A DNA stretch of 64,000 nt from the NCBI RefSeq assembly GCF_037081835.1, contig NZ_CP146516.1, forward strand, positions 2,742,831-2,806,830. Reading direction: 5' to 3'. Made by a program: the position numbers and the translations under genes. Positions 51,649 to 61,079 of this stretch are shown in pieces; the first letter of the stretch is position 1, and each line of letters starts with the position of its first letter. The notes below the pieces were generated by a model, which saw only the letters and a list, made by a program, of their open reading frames with translations, ran no database searches and was not told where the DNA came from. This DNA is from Spirobacillus cienkowskii. Lineage in GTDB: Bacteria; Bdellovibrionota_B; Oligoflexia; Silvanigrellales; Silvanigrellaceae.

Positions 51649-52416
51649 ATGTTTGCAAATTTATCTAATAATACACCTAAAAATAATAATGATAGTAATT
51701 TAGAAATAAATTCAGATGAATTCAAAAAAGTAGTAACATCTCGAAGAAGTGTGCGAATGTTTACTTCTACTCCAATACCAGAAAATATAATGAATGAATG
51801 TTTAGATCTTGCATTACTTGCTCCTAATTCTTCAAATTTACAACCTTGGGAATTTTATTGGGTACGTACTCCTGAAAAAAAACTTCAAATAGTTGAAGCG
51901 TGCTTATCTCAACCGGCAGCAAAAACAGCTGCAGAAATTATTGTTTGTGTGGCACGAACTAATACTTGGAAACAAAATTCCCAAAAAATGCTTGAATATT
52001 ATGACAAAAATGGTATAAAAATCTCTAGTTCTGCAATTAATTACTACAAAAAAATTGTACCTCTCACTTATACTCAAGGATTTTTAAACATATTTGGTTA
52101 TATAAAAAAACTATTTTTATTCTTTTATGGTTTAAAAAAACCTATTCCAAGAAATCCTGTAAGCAAATCAGATATGATTTTATGGGCATCTAAAACATGT
52201 GCGCTAGCAGCTGAAAATTTAATGCTTGCTTTGCGAGCTCATTCTTTTGACTCATGTGCCATGGAAGGTTTTGATTCTAGCAGAGTTAACAGAATTTTGG
52301 CGTTACCGAAAGATGCAGTTATAGTCATGGTAATTGGAGCAGGACAAAGAGCGCATAATGGTGTTTATGGACCAAGAATTAGGTTTGAAAGAAACTTATT
52401 TATTAAAGAGGTATAA
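51649..52416 (+). CDS. Nitroreductase-family flavoprotein
   Basis: The 255-residue protein shows the NTR family pattern: VTSRRSVRMFTSTPIP near residue 30, LALLAPNSSNLQPWEFYWV (FMN-binding) near residue 62, and C-terminal CALAAENLMLALRAHSFDS with DAVIVMVIGAGQR. These FMN enzymes reduce nitro compounds, quinones or flavins with NAD(P)H. It is inserted between dppD and dppF with gaps of only 9 and 3 bp, an unusual arrangement that suggests co-transcription but no obvious shared function. Confidence 0.87.
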   Translation: MFANLSNNTPKNNNDSNLEINSDEFKKVVTSRRSVRMFTSTPIPENIMNECLDLALLAPNSSNLQPWEFYWVRTPEKKLQIVEACLSQPAAKTAAEIIVCVARTNTWKQNSQKMLEYYDKNGIKISSSAINYYKKIVPLTYTQGFLNIFGYIKKLFLFFYGLKKPIPRNPVSKSDMILWASKTCALAAENLMLALRAHSFDSCAMEGFDSSRVNRILALPKDAVIVMVIGAGQRAHNGVYGPRIRFERNLFIKEV

Positions 52417-52419
52417 ACA

Positions 52420-53427
52420 ATGACTGCAGAATATATTTTGCAGGTAAATAATTTAGTTAAATACTTTCCAATTACTGGAGGGATTTTAGGTAAAATTATT
52501 GATAATGTTCATGCTGTAGACGACGTAACATTCGCGGTAAAAAAAGGTAAAACGTTAGGCCTTGTTGGAGAATCCGGCTGCGGAAAAAGCACTCTTGGTA
52601 GAACTATTCTTAGACTTATAGAACCCACATCGGGTAGCATTATATTCAATGGGAAAGATATCACTTCAATAAGTCAAAAAGAACTAAGACCACTTCGCAA
52701 AGAAATTCAAATAATATTTCAAGATCCTTTTGCAAGTCTAAATCCTAGAATGTCAATCAAAGAAATATTATCCGAACCATTTGAAATTCATGATTTATAC
52801 AAAAATAAAGAAGATAGAATGAATAAAATTTTATCTTTATTACGAGAAGTTGGTCTTGGACCAGAATCGATTGAACGATATCCTCATGAATTTTCTGGCG
52901 GACAAAGGCAACGGATTGGAATTGCAAGAGCTTTATCATTAAATCCTAAAATAATAATTTGTGATGAACCTGTTAGCGCTTTAGATGTATCTATTCAAAG
53001 CCAAATTTTAAATCTTATGATGGATTTAAGAGATAAATATAAACTTTCTTATATTTTTATCGCTCATAACTTATCTGTAATTGAACATATTTCAGATGAT
53101 GTTGTGGTAATGTATTTAGGAAAAATTGCTGAATACACGTCTTCTGAAAATTTATATAATACCCCAATACATCCCTATACAAAAGCTTTAATATCTAGCA
53201 TTCCAAAAAATAATGTTTTCTCTAAAAGAGAACATCAAGTTATTCAAGGTGATATACCAAGCCCTATCAATCCACCATCAGGCTGTCGGTTTCATACACG
53301 CTGCCCCTTTGCTAAAGATATTTGCATTAAAAAAATCCCAGAATTAAAAAATCATGGTAACGAGAAAAATTTACATTTGGTAGCATGTCATTTCGCGTCA
53401 GAAATAAAAAATAAACAACTAATTTAA
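52420..53427 (+). CDS. dppF: Peptide ABC transporter ATP-binding protein DppF/OppF
   Basis: The 335-residue ATPase has the OppF opening VNNLVKYFPITGGILGK and a Walker A GLVGESGCGKSTLGRTIL near residue 47. The signature is FSGGQRQRIGIARAL, Walker B IIICDEPVSALDVSIQ, and CRFHTRCPFAKDIC lies near the C-terminus. It pairs with DppD as the second nucleotide-binding subunit of an Opp/Dpp-type importer. It starts 3 bp after the nitroreductase gene. Confidence 0.93.
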   Translation: MTAEYILQVNNLVKYFPITGGILGKIIDNVHAVDDVTFAVKKGKTLGLVGESGCGKSTLGRTILRLIEPTSGSIIFNGKDITSISQKELRPLRKEIQIIFQDPFASLNPRMSIKEILSEPFEIHDLYKNKEDRMNKILSLLREVGLGPESIERYPHEFSGGQRQRIGIARALSLNPKIIICDEPVSALDVSIQSQILNLMMDLRDKYKLSYIFIAHNLSVIEHISDDVVVMYLGKIAEYTSSENLYNTPIHPYTKALISSIPKNNVFSKREHQVIQGDIPSPINPPSGCRFHTRCPFAKDICIKKIPELKNHGNEKNLHLVACHFASEIKNKQLI

Positions 53428-53532
53428 AACCAATCTTAAAATTAATAAAAATTTTATATTGTATTATTTTCTTTACATTAAATTAAAATTGATTCAATAT
53501 TAACAAACTAAAATTAAGTTGGAGGAACAGTT

Positions 53533-54726
53533 ATGCGGCAAGAACGAAAATCACTTGGACTTATTAACTATCACTCAATTCAATATTTTACTAGAGATCT
53601 TAGAACTTGTGTAAATTGGCATATTAATAAATTTGGCTTTGATGAAATTGCTAAAAGTTCACCAGAACTCGAAAAAAAACACGGAATGCGTTCTGTAGTT
53701 TTGCGTGGACCTGGACAAATTGGTTGGATTATTTCAGAGCCAATTGAAAGAGGTTCTACAGCTGGAAGATATTTAAATAAACATCCAGATGGAATTGCAT
53801 TTTTAAATTTTCGCGTTAAAAGTATAAAAAAAACTACTGAGTTTTTAGTTGATAAAAAAGCGTCAATTCTTTATGATATAGAAAATCATAAATCAAAAAA
53901 TAATGGAACCTGGAAAGAAATTGCTATAGCAACTGCGGTTGATGATGTTAATTTTCGTTTTATTGAAGAAAAAAAATATGACTGTTTTGCGCCTGGTTAT
54001 ATTTGGACAAACGAATCGGCTAGAAACAACTCAAATTATTTAGGTCTTGATCTTGGAATAGATCATGTTACTTATAATTCAAGATCTATGCATGCACTTA
54101 CTGAATTTTTTAGATATTGCCTTGGCTTTAAAAATTATTGGGGAATAGAGTTTCATACAGCGCATCATAATCCAGAATTGGGGACAGGCTCTGGCCTTGA
54201 AAGTATTGTGATGTGGGATAAAGAAAGCGGAATTAAATTTGCAACAAACCAACCATTATCACCTTTTTTTAATAACTCTCAAATTCAAATTTATATAGAA
54301 GATAATCATGGTTCTGGGATTCAACACATTGCTTTGGGAACAAAAAATATTATAAATTGTGTTGAAAAACTTAAACATAAAGGTATATCTTTTTTAGAAC
54401 CATCTAATAAATACTTTGAGCAATTACCAGTAAGAATGAAAAAAATGAAATTACTAAAAATTAAAGAATCGTTTAGTGATATTCAAAAAAATAATATCTT
54501 GCTAGACGGATCGAATGGTAAATATTTATTGCAAATTTTTATGAAAGAGCAATGTGTGCAATTTGGAAAAAAAGATTCTGGACCTTTTTTTTATGAAATT
54601 ATTCAAAGAGCGGGAGATGAAAGTTTTGGTGAAGGTAATTTTAAAGCACTATTTGATAGTATAGAAAAACAACAAATTGCTGATCACAGGCAAGAAATGC
54701 GTGATAGATTGGATTCTTTATGTTAA
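53533..54726 (+). CDS. hpd: 4-Hydroxyphenylpyruvate dioxygenase
   Basis: The 397-residue two-domain VOC-fold Fe(II) enzyme converts 4-hydroxyphenylpyruvate to homogentisate in tyrosine breakdown. Metal ligands are His in LGIDHVTYNS (near residue 183), His in GIQHIALGTKNI (near residue 263), and Glu in GPFFYEIIQRAGDESFGEGNF (near residue 353). The FGEGNFKALFDSIE C-terminal stretch is diagnostic. GGAGG lies 8 bases before ATG. No hmgA is adjacent. Its end overlaps the convergent flavin oxidoreductase gene by 4 bp. Confidence 0.93.
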   Translation: MRQERKSLGLINYHSIQYFTRDLRTCVNWHINKFGFDEIAKSSPELEKKHGMRSVVLRGPGQIGWIISEPIERGSTAGRYLNKHPDGIAFLNFRVKSIKKTTEFLVDKKASILYDIENHKSKNNGTWKEIAIATAVDDVNFRFIEEKKYDCFAPGYIWTNESARNNSNYLGLDLGIDHVTYNSRSMHALTEFFRYCLGFKNYWGIEFHTAHHNPELGTGSGLESIVMWDKESGIKFATNQPLSPFFNNSQIQIYIEDNHGSGIQHIALGTKNIINCVEKLKHKGISFLEPSNKYFEQLPVRMKKMKLLKIKESFSDIQKNNILLDGSNGKYLLQIFMKEQCVQFGKKDSGPFFYEIIQRAGDESFGEGNFKALFDSIEKQQIADHRQEMRDRLDSLC

Positions 54727-55781
54727 GTTATTAGTGGATAATTTGTATATCCATCTACTCCTCCTCGATAGAATGTTGCAGGATCTGGTTTATTTAAATC
54801 TAAATCATTTTCTATTCTTAAAACTAAGTCTGGATTTGCAATATAGTCTTTTCCAAATGCAACAGCATCAATATCATTTCTTTGTAATGCGATATTTGCT
54901 GTTTGTTTAGTAAATTTTTCATTTCCAATATATGTTCCTTTAAAAATTTTTTTAAGTTTTGATCCTATACTATCTGGTCCTTCATATTCTCGAGCACAAA
55001 TAAATGCAATTTTCCTTTTACCCAACTCTTCTGCAACATAACTAAATGTAGCTTCACGATTAGAATCACCCATTGAGTGTAAATCACACCTTGGTGCAAG
55101 ATGCATCCCAACCCTACTAGCACCCCAAACATCAATGACAGCATCGGTGACTTCTAGCAAAAAACGGGCTCGATTTTGAATAGAACCTCCGTATTCATCA
55201 CTTCTTTTATTAGAACAATCCTGCAGAAATTGGTCTACAAGATACCCATTTGCACCATGAATTTCAACGCCATCAAACCCCGCTAATTTTGCATTTTCTG
55301 CCGCTTTTTTATAGTTTTGAGTAATGATTTTAATTTCACTAAGATCAAGGGCTCGGGGCACAACAAAACGCTCCTTTGGTTGTAAAAGATTGACATATCC
55401 ATTTGGCGCAATTGCACTTGGCGCTACTGGCAAATTGCCATTTAAAAATAAGGGATGAGAGATACGTCCCACATGCCAAAGCTGCATAAAAATTTTACCC
55501 TCACGATCATGAACACTTTTTGTAATTTTTTTCCAGCCCTCAATATGTTCTGTTAACCAAATGCCGGGTGTATTTGCATAGCCAACTCCCATAGGGTCTA
55601 TATTTGTGGCTTCAGTAATAATTAAACCAGCAGTAGCTCGTTGCGTATAATATTCTACCATTAACTCGTTGGGCGTTCTGCCATCGACTCCAGACGCTCT
55701 GCATCGTGTCAGCGGTGCCATAAAAATCCTATTTTTAAGTTTTAATTCACCCATTTGAATTGGCTGTAATATATCAAGCAT
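54723..55781 (-). CDS. nemA: NADH:flavin oxidoreductase, Old Yellow Enzyme family (NemA-like)
   Basis: The 352-residue TIM-barrel FMN enzyme shows LKNRIFMAPLTRCRA at the start, QLWHVGRISHP, and the substrate-binding HGANGYLVDQFLQDCSNKR near residue 175, followed by YGGSIQNRARFLLE. The residues match classical Old Yellow Enzymes and NemA, which reduce activated alkenes such as N-ethylmaleimide. Length fits the family. Convergent with hpd, with no operon partner. Confidence 0.88.
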   Translation of the reverse strand: MLDILQPIQMGELKLKNRIFMAPLTRCRASGVDGRTPNELMVEYYTQRATAGLIITEATNIDPMGVGYANTPGIWLTEHIEGWKKITKSVHDREGKIFMQLWHVGRISHPLFLNGNLPVAPSAIAPNGYVNLLQPKERFVVPRALDLSEIKIITQNYKKAAENAKLAGFDGVEIHGANGYLVDQFLQDCSNKRSDEYGGSIQNRARFLLEVTDAVIDVWGASRVGMHLAPRCDLHSMGDSNREATFSYVAEELGKRKIAFICAREYEGPDSIGSKLKKIFKGTYIGNEKFTKQTANIALQRNDIDAVAFGKDYIANPDLVLRIENDLDLNKPDPATFYRGGVDGYTNYPLIT

Positions 55782-55972
55782 AAAAACTCCTTATTTAATA
55801 GCTATTTATATTACAACACTTCTTAATTTGAAGTCACCTTGATCATAGGTATTATAAATTTTTAAGAAAATTTTTTTTGAATTCTACTTGCGTGTTATAT
55901 TCACTCATGGTACAGGTCAGCTTCTTATGTTAGAGAGGGTTATGCCTTCTAAGTTAAATGAGGTATTTAAAA

Positions 55973-56101
55973 ATGGGTAAAAAAGACAATCGCCGTACTT
56001 TTAAAATGAAAAGAAAAAAAGCGCAAGCAGCTAAAAAAGCAAGAGAAAAATCTAAAATGACTGCTGTTAAGGCTTCTAGAAAATCTGTTTCAAAAAAGTA
56101 A
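55973..56101 (+). CDS. 42-residue highly basic protein
   Basis: A short reading frame, MGKKDNRRTFKMKRKKAQAA and onward to SVSKK, of which about 40% is Lys or Arg. GAGG lies 9 bases upstream and an extended -10 (TGTTATATT at 55893-55901) is about 70 bp upstream, so expression is plausible. It resembles small ribosome- or nucleic-acid-associated basic proteins in composition only; I do not recognise a family. A 12-codon frame (55942-55980) with its own GAGAGGG overlaps its start. Confidence 0.65.
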   Translation: MGKKDNRRTFKMKRKKAQAAKKAREKSKMTAVKASRKSVSKK

Positions 56102-56125
56102 TTTATTATTAAATATGTGTAATTA

Positions 56126-56215
56126 GGAGAGATGGCCGAGTGGCTTAAGGCGGCGGTCTTGAAAACCGTTGTAGGCGCGAGTCTACCGGGGGTTCGAATC
56201 CCTCTCTCTCCGCCA
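56126..56215 (+). tRNA. tRNA-Ser (TGA)
   Basis: Class II tRNA with acceptor GGAGAGA/TCTCTCC, a long variable arm, anticodon TGA at 56160-56162, discriminator G and encoded CCA at 56213-56215. Confidence 0.97.
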
Positions 56216-56456
56216 TATTTTTTGAATTGGTAAAAAATCTAATCTTAGTTATCCTCAAATTCTATTAAGTACTTATAAATAATATAACGTCGCTTATTTA
56301 ATAATACTGCAAATTTATAGTTTTATTATTTTATAAAAATTATATCATAGAATAATTAAAATAAATGGATAAAATTAAAATATATAAAGCTATTTGTTTT
56401 TCAAATGACTTTATTATTATTTTTAACTCGCAGTCTGTTTTTAGAGGAATTAAAAA

Positions 56457-56879
56457 ATGAAATATGCAACGTTATACATAATGGATCCCTCTTTGGTTGG
56501 AAGCAAGGTATTAGATACCATACCACAGATTAAATCCTACTCATCCAAAAACGAAAATGATAATGCAACAGGAATGCTTATTAAGCTTGATGAGTTTGAA
56601 ATTGAAATGAATTTTATGGAACCTGAAAAATTGGAAGACCATTTAGAGGGATTTAAAGGTTTAGCGTATAATTATGTGAGCGAAGGCATCGATCCTGTAT
56701 ATGTTTTGACTAGAATATTTAATGTCAGGCTAGTTATAGGATGCGTTATCGAACCTGATTTTGATAAAGAAAGTAAGGTTTTAGAGTTTTTTAAAAATTT
56801 TAACAGCGCATATAAATCTCTTTTATTTTATGATAACAAGGTATTTGATTATGACATGCAAGTACTTGCAAAGTTATGA
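56457..56879 (+). CDS. Hypothetical protein, 140 residues
   Basis: I do not recognise this protein. It is a soluble, acidic, probably alpha/beta protein with no signal peptide, Cys motif or repeats; the pattern of alternating hydrophobic strands (ATLYIMDPS, NATGMLIKLDEFEIEMNF) suggests a small globular fold. AGAGG lies 9-10 bases before ATG. Upstream 56216-56456 is AT-rich and empty. An MFS gene follows on the same strand after 108 bp. Confidence 0.55.
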   Translation: MKYATLYIMDPSLVGSKVLDTIPQIKSYSSKNENDNATGMLIKLDEFEIEMNFMEPEKLEDHLEGFKGLAYNYVSEGIDPVYVLTRIFNVRLVIGCVIEPDFDKESKVLEFFKNFNSAYKSLLFYDNKVFDYDMQVLAKL

Positions 56880-56987
56880 CGTAAAATTTTTCTTAACAAC
56901 AGAGCTAAGTTCTCATGTAAAAAAGCTCAAAACTTTTGATATTTTTTTAATTTGTACCATTTTTTGATTTAATTAACTAATACTAGT

Positions 56988-58223
56988 TTGAAATTTAATA
57001 AATATTTTAAATACAATAGTATCCAAAATGTAAAAAAAATTATGAATATTAAAAAAACAAAATATTTATTTATTTTCTTAAGATTTTTTTCCTCACTATG
57101 CGAACAAACTTTATTTTTTTCTATACCACTCTTATTATACTCTAATTACAATAAAGATCCAAAAATAATTGCATTAACTTATTCTTTAATTCAGGTTTCC
57201 CTATTAATTGGCTTACCTATTTCTGGTTTTTTTATAACAAAAATATTATCTAATAAATTGTTTTTTTTATGTGATATGTTAAGAGGAATATTATGTTTAT
57301 TAATTTATTTATTTATAAATAATAATCTTATTTATATTTTTATATTTTTATTTGGATTTATTAGCGCAATTTCTTTTGTTAAAACAGAACACTTCTTACC
57401 TAAAATTTTAACAAATTATTCTTCTATGCAAAAACAATCTATAATGCAAATTATAGTACAATCACCTGCAATTATCGGCCCATCGCTAGCTTCAATTTTA
57501 TTATATTTTAATTTACTCAATATTTTTCTTATATTTTTTGCAATTATATTTATAATTAATGGATTAATAACACTTTTTAATAAATTTCCTAGTTCTTTAA
57601 ATATAAAAAAAATTAATAAAAAAATTATGATATTTAAGGATTTTTTTGAAACTATTCGAGTTATTATATCAAAAAAACAAATAATATATTTAACCATCTC
57701 AATATTTATTTTAAATTTTGTCGGTTCTGTGTCATTAATTCTATCTCCACATATTTTTAATAAAAACACAAATTATTACAGCTTAACTATTGCATTATCT
57801 GCAATTTTTTCAATTTTTAGCATGCTAATTTCTATTAATAAAAATATTTTTAACTCTATATCACAAGTAAAAGTTGGTTTAATTTCATCATTTATGCTGA
57901 TATTTTTCTATGGAGTTTTATCATTTTCAAAAAACATATTTTTATTTAGTATTGGATTTATCCTCTACCAAGCAACAATTCCTTTTTTTGTAATTTTTAT
58001 GCGTACTGAAAGAGCTAAGTTAATACCTAAACATATTTTTGCACAATCAATTGGAATAATGATTTTCTTATACTCTTTAAGCAATCCATTATCAGGATTA
58101 TTTGTTACAGGATTTATTGATAAATATTCAAGTCAAAACTTATTAATATTTTGTTTTATTTTAATGTTTCCAATATTTTTTGGAATTTTTTTAACATTTA
58201 ATATTTTTACTTCTAAAAAATAA
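56988..58223 (+). CDS. Major facilitator superfamily transporter
   Basis: The protein has up to 411 residues and about twelve hydrophobic segments in two halves, matching the MFS_3-like group (RFFSSLCEQTLFFSIPLLLY near the start; FITKILSNKLFFLCDMLRG after TM2). The substrate is unknown. The start is unsure: TTG at 56988 gives the longest frame, while ATG at 57042 gives 393 residues and begins just before TM1; neither has a good RBS. Very AT-rich, unlike the housekeeping genes around it. Convergent with gluQRS. Confidence 0.75.
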   Translation: MKFNKYFKYNSIQNVKKIMNIKKTKYLFIFLRFFSSLCEQTLFFSIPLLLYSNYNKDPKIIALTYSLIQVSLLIGLPISGFFITKILSNKLFFLCDMLRGILCLLIYLFINNNLIYIFIFLFGFISAISFVKTEHFLPKILTNYSSMQKQSIMQIIVQSPAIIGPSLASILLYFNLLNIFLIFFAIIFIINGLITLFNKFPSSLNIKKINKKIMIFKDFFETIRVIISKKQIIYLTISIFILNFVGSVSLILSPHIFNKNTNYYSLTIALSAIFSIFSMLISINKNIFNSISQVKVGLISSFMLIFFYGVLSFSKNIFLFSIGFILYQATIPFFVIFMRTERAKLIPKHIFAQSIGIMIFLYSLSNPLSGLFVTGFIDKYSSQNLLIFCFILMFPIFFGIFLTFNIFTSKK

Positions 58224-58233
58224 ATTTAATGAA

Positions 58234-59133
58234 TCACACAATAACAGTTAAGCATTTTGTTATATTTTCAATTTTAAAATGTCTAATTGCAGTTTGCAAA
58301 ATCAAATCTAAATTAGATAAATCTTGAAAAAGTGATTTTTGATATCCTAAAAACTCCAAAGCATGAATTAAATTTTCTTTTGGTATATTATTGTCTATAG
58401 GCTTTGCTTTTGTTTGTTTAGAAAGTTTTTGGGATAGTTTGTTAACTGCTATAGGGATATGCAAATATTGTACTTTATCAAAACTAAAAAATCTCTGTAA
58501 TAATATTTGCCTAGGTGTTTGAAGCAACAAATCACTCCCTCTCACAACTTCAGTCACACCTTGAAGTTCGTCATCAATAACAACAGCCAATTGATAAGAC
58601 GGTAAATTTTCTCGTCTCCACACAACAAAATCACCTACTTCTTCATAAATATTTTGATTTAATTCACCTTGAATCAAATCATAAAAACAAATTTTCTCAT
58701 CTTTATCAATTTTTATTCTAATTGAAAAATTCTTCAGACTCTCTTTTATAGGATGATGACGGCAAAAACCTTCATATATAACTTCATGAGTATTTAGATT
58801 TTTTTTATATTTCAATAAAGTCTTACGTGAACAATAGCAATTGTATAATAAATTTTTATTATTTAACTTCTTAAGATAGTCTCTATAAATTTCATTTCTA
58901 TTTGATTGAAAAACAACATCGCCATCCCAATTCAAACCATGAGCCTCTAAAGTTTTTATAATTGACATAGTGTATTTGGATTTGCAACGAAATTTATCAA
59001 GGTCTTCTATACGTAACAGCCATCGACCTCTTTGGGCTCGTGCTCTAAGATAACTGGCTACTGCTGTAACTAAAGAACCGAAATGAAGCTCACCGGTAGG
59101 AGAGGGGGCAAAACGTCCAACATAATGAGACAT
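58234..59133 (-). CDS. gluQ: Glutamyl-Q tRNA(Asp) synthetase
   Basis: The 299-residue truncated GluRS paralogue lacks the anticodon-binding domain. It starts with GRFAPSPTGELHFGSLVTAV (HFGS replacing HIGH), followed by LLRIEDLDKFR. The zinc-type segment has CYCSRKTLL and GFCRHH, and KLSKQTK stands for KMSKS. It attaches Glu to the queuosine base of tRNA-Asp, which fits with the presence of tgt in this window. It starts 24 bp downstream of tRNA-Lys on the same strand, so both may share a transcript. Confidence 0.93.
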   Translation of the reverse strand: MSHYVGRFAPSPTGELHFGSLVTAVASYLRARAQRGRWLLRIEDLDKFRCKSKYTMSIIKTLEAHGLNWDGDVVFQSNRNEIYRDYLKKLNNKNLLYNCYCSRKTLLKYKKNLNTHEVIYEGFCRHHPIKESLKNFSIRIKIDKDEKICFYDLIQGELNQNIYEEVGDFVVWRRENLPSYQLAVVIDDELQGVTEVVRGSDLLLQTPRQILLQRFFSFDKVQYLHIPIAVNKLSQKLSKQTKAKPIDNNIPKENLIHALEFLGYQKSLFQDLSNLDLILQTAIRHFKIENITKCLTVIV

Positions 59134-59156
59134 AGTGCATTAAAACCCATTGAAAA

Positions 59157-59232
59157 TGGTGAAGGGTCAGGGACTCGAACCCTGAACCAAGAGATTAAGA
59201 GTCTCTTGCTCTACCAACTGAGCTAACCCTCC
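59157..59232 (-). tRNA. tRNA-Lys (CTT)
   Basis: Acceptor GGAGGGT/ACCCTTC (one G-T), anticodon CTT (complement of 59197-59199) in a CTCTTAA loop, T-loop GTTCGAG, discriminator A and encoded CCA (59159-59157). Confidence 0.97.
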
Positions 59233-59349
59233 ACTAATGCAGAAGTCTAACTATCCAAGGTAAGCTTAAAAGTCAAGAATGCCAGAAAAAAAACTTATGA
59301 CAAATAATCATAAGCTTATCGTAAATAGCATTTAATTTTTGCTTACTCT

Positions 59350-59682
59350 TTATTTACCTAAAATTAAGAAAGCAATAATTAAGCCAAGAATAGCTTGAAA
59401 TTCAATAAGAGCCATCGCAAGAAGGAATGGCGTAAAAATTTTGTTATATGCTTGAGGATTCCGTCCAATACTTTCTAGAGCACCTTTAGCAGCATGACCT
59501 TGACCTTGACCGGCACCAATAACAGCCAAACCAATTGCCAAACCAGCACCAATTAGTTTTAAACCCGTACCAATTGACATTCCGTCAGTTGCAGCTGTGG
59601 CAGCAGCATCTGCAGCAACTGCAGGTAAACTCATTAAAACAGCAGCAGATGCTGCAGAAAGCTTTGCTAATTTATTTTTCAT
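59350..59682 (-). CDS. atpE: ATP synthase subunit c
   Basis: The 110-residue protein has two membrane helices joined by the polar loop SIGRNPQAYNK. The ion-binding carboxylate is Glu94 in LIEFQAILGLII. The Na+-type residues after the Glu (Ser/Thr-Thr..Tyr) are absent, so proton coupling is more likely. About 33 extra N-terminal residues resemble a signal peptide (cleavage near AVAAD), making it longer than the usual 80. RBS AGGAG precedes the ATG. It is separated from atpB by 207 bp holding a hairpin. Confidence 0.94.
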   Translation of the reverse strand: MKNKLAKLSAASAAVLMSLPAVAADAAATAATDGMSIGTGLKLIGAGLAIGLAVIGAGQGQGHAAKGALESIGRNPQAYNKIFTPFLLAMALIEFQAILGLIIAFLILGK

Positions 59683-59789
59683 AATAAAAACTCCTAGTAT
59701 TAAAATACAACAAAAAACTCGTTTCCATTCTTATTTTGTGCTCACGCAGAATACCAGTTCTCGTGTAGCAGAGCTTTTTTAAAAAGCCC

Positions 59790-59815
59790 ATCCTTTAAAT
59801 TTAAACTTAAAGGAT
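59790..59815. repeat. Inverted repeat between atpB and atpE
   Basis: ATCCTTTAA and TTAAAGGAT (9-bp perfect arms, 8-base loop). On the minus strand a second small stem with T and A runs follows. It may pause or process the transcript between atpB and atpE. Confidence 0.55.
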
Positions 59816-59889
59816 AAAGACATTTTTAAATTTCCTAACATAAATGGAATAAAAGTTAAGTCATTTTAAAAAAGTCTTTAAAAAATTTT

Positions 59890-60771
59890 TTAATGACTTT
59901 CTTTAGACTCTAGCGCTAGTTTTATATAAACAGCACTTAAAGTCATAAAGATAAAAGCCTGTAAACAAGCAACAAAAGTTCCAAAACCTAAAAATATTGC
60001 AGGAATGGGAATAAATGGAATATACAAATCTTTCATTAATCCTGAAAATATTGAAAATACAAAGTGATCTCCTGATATATTTCCAAAAATACGTAAAGAT
60101 AATGAAACAGGTCTAGATAACAAACTGATAAACTCAATCACAAACATTAAAGGAGCCATCCATAAAACAGGGCCTGCCAAATGTTTTATGTAATCAAACC
60201 CAGATTCTTTTAAACCATAGTAGTTAAAATAAATAAAAATTGCGATTGCAGCGGCAAAAGTAAAAGACATGCTAGAAGTTGCAGGAGAAAATCCAGGTAA
60301 AACACCTGATAAATTACAAACGATCAGTACAAAAAAAGTACCACCTAGAACTCCAGCAAACCGCATCCAATTTTTTTCACCTATTGTTGATTCCAGGGTT
60401 GAAGACACCACAGACCAACACAGCTCAATAAAAGCTACAAACCCAAATTTTTTAGGTGGTAGAATTTCTTCATCCGACATTTTTTCTGGCTTCATTTTAG
60501 CAAAACCAGACAAACTCGCTATTGCTGCCAACAACAAGACCGCAAATGCTGATGCAAAAACCGGCGACCATTGCTCAGCTTTTACGTTTGCAATGGCAAG
60601 TGACATATTTGGATTAAAAAATAGAATAACTTTTTCTAATATTTCATGGTACCAATTCACTACTTGCACTCCCGAGGAATCAGCATGAGCAACAGAAAAC
60701 CGCCCAAGCAATAAAAAAGCAAACATATGAATAATTTTACGTTTCATAATACTATTGAAGAATCCCTTCAT
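59890..60771 (-). CDS. atpB: ATP synthase subunit a
   Basis: The 293-residue membrane protein has the essential Arg in SRPVSLSLRIFGNISGDH near residue 228 and five to six helices, giving the stator half-channels of F0. An internal ATG at 60750 (MKRKIIHMFAF) would begin exactly at a signal-peptide-like segment ending VAHAD; neither start has a strong RBS, so the N-terminus is uncertain by seven residues. It is followed by atpE after a hairpin-containing gap. Confidence 0.94.
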   Translation of the reverse strand: MKGFFNSIMKRKIIHMFAFLLLGRFSVAHADSSGVQVVNWYHEILEKVILFFNPNMSLAIANVKAEQWSPVFASAFAVLLLAAIASLSGFAKMKPEKMSDEEILPPKKFGFVAFIELCWSVVSSTLESTIGEKNWMRFAGVLGGTFFVLIVCNLSGVLPGFSPATSSMSFTFAAAIAIFIYFNYYGLKESGFDYIKHLAGPVLWMAPLMFVIEFISLLSRPVSLSLRIFGNISGDHFVFSIFSGLMKDLYIPFIPIPAIFLGFGTFVACLQAFIFMTLSAVYIKLALESKESH

Positions 60772-60797
60772 AAAATATCAAAGCAAACAAAAGCCAA

Positions 60798-61079
60798 TTA
60801 CCTTACTGAGGCCTTTCTGGCAAGTAGATAGAGCAAAAAGCTCACAAAATAAGTAGCCACAAAAACTCCAATGTATGTAATCAGTTCGTCTCTCTGAGAT
60901 ACATAAACCCAGTAAGCCAAAATGATAAAACCAGAAATTTTAAAAAAAATCGCTATTATTTTTATAACTATGCTTGTTTTTTTTAAAGTGCTGTAAACCC
61001 TAAAAAAAACTCCAGAGCTAATTAAGACAGCTGCTAAACAGGTTGTTATTAGGCCCAACTCATAATTACTCAATATCAT
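60798..61079 (-). CDS. Small membrane protein of the F0 cluster (AtpI-like)
   Basis: The 93-residue protein has three to four hydrophobic helices. It lies between an AtpZ-like gene (14-bp overlap) and atpB, which is the usual place for AtpI-type assembly factors. Sequence similarity alone would not identify it; assignment is from position and topology. It may help c-ring assembly. Confidence 0.5.
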   Translation of the reverse strand: MILSNYELGLITTCLAAVLISSGVFFRVYSTLKKTSIVIKIIAIFFKISGFIILAYWVYVSQRDELITYIGVFVATYFVSFLLYLLARKASVR

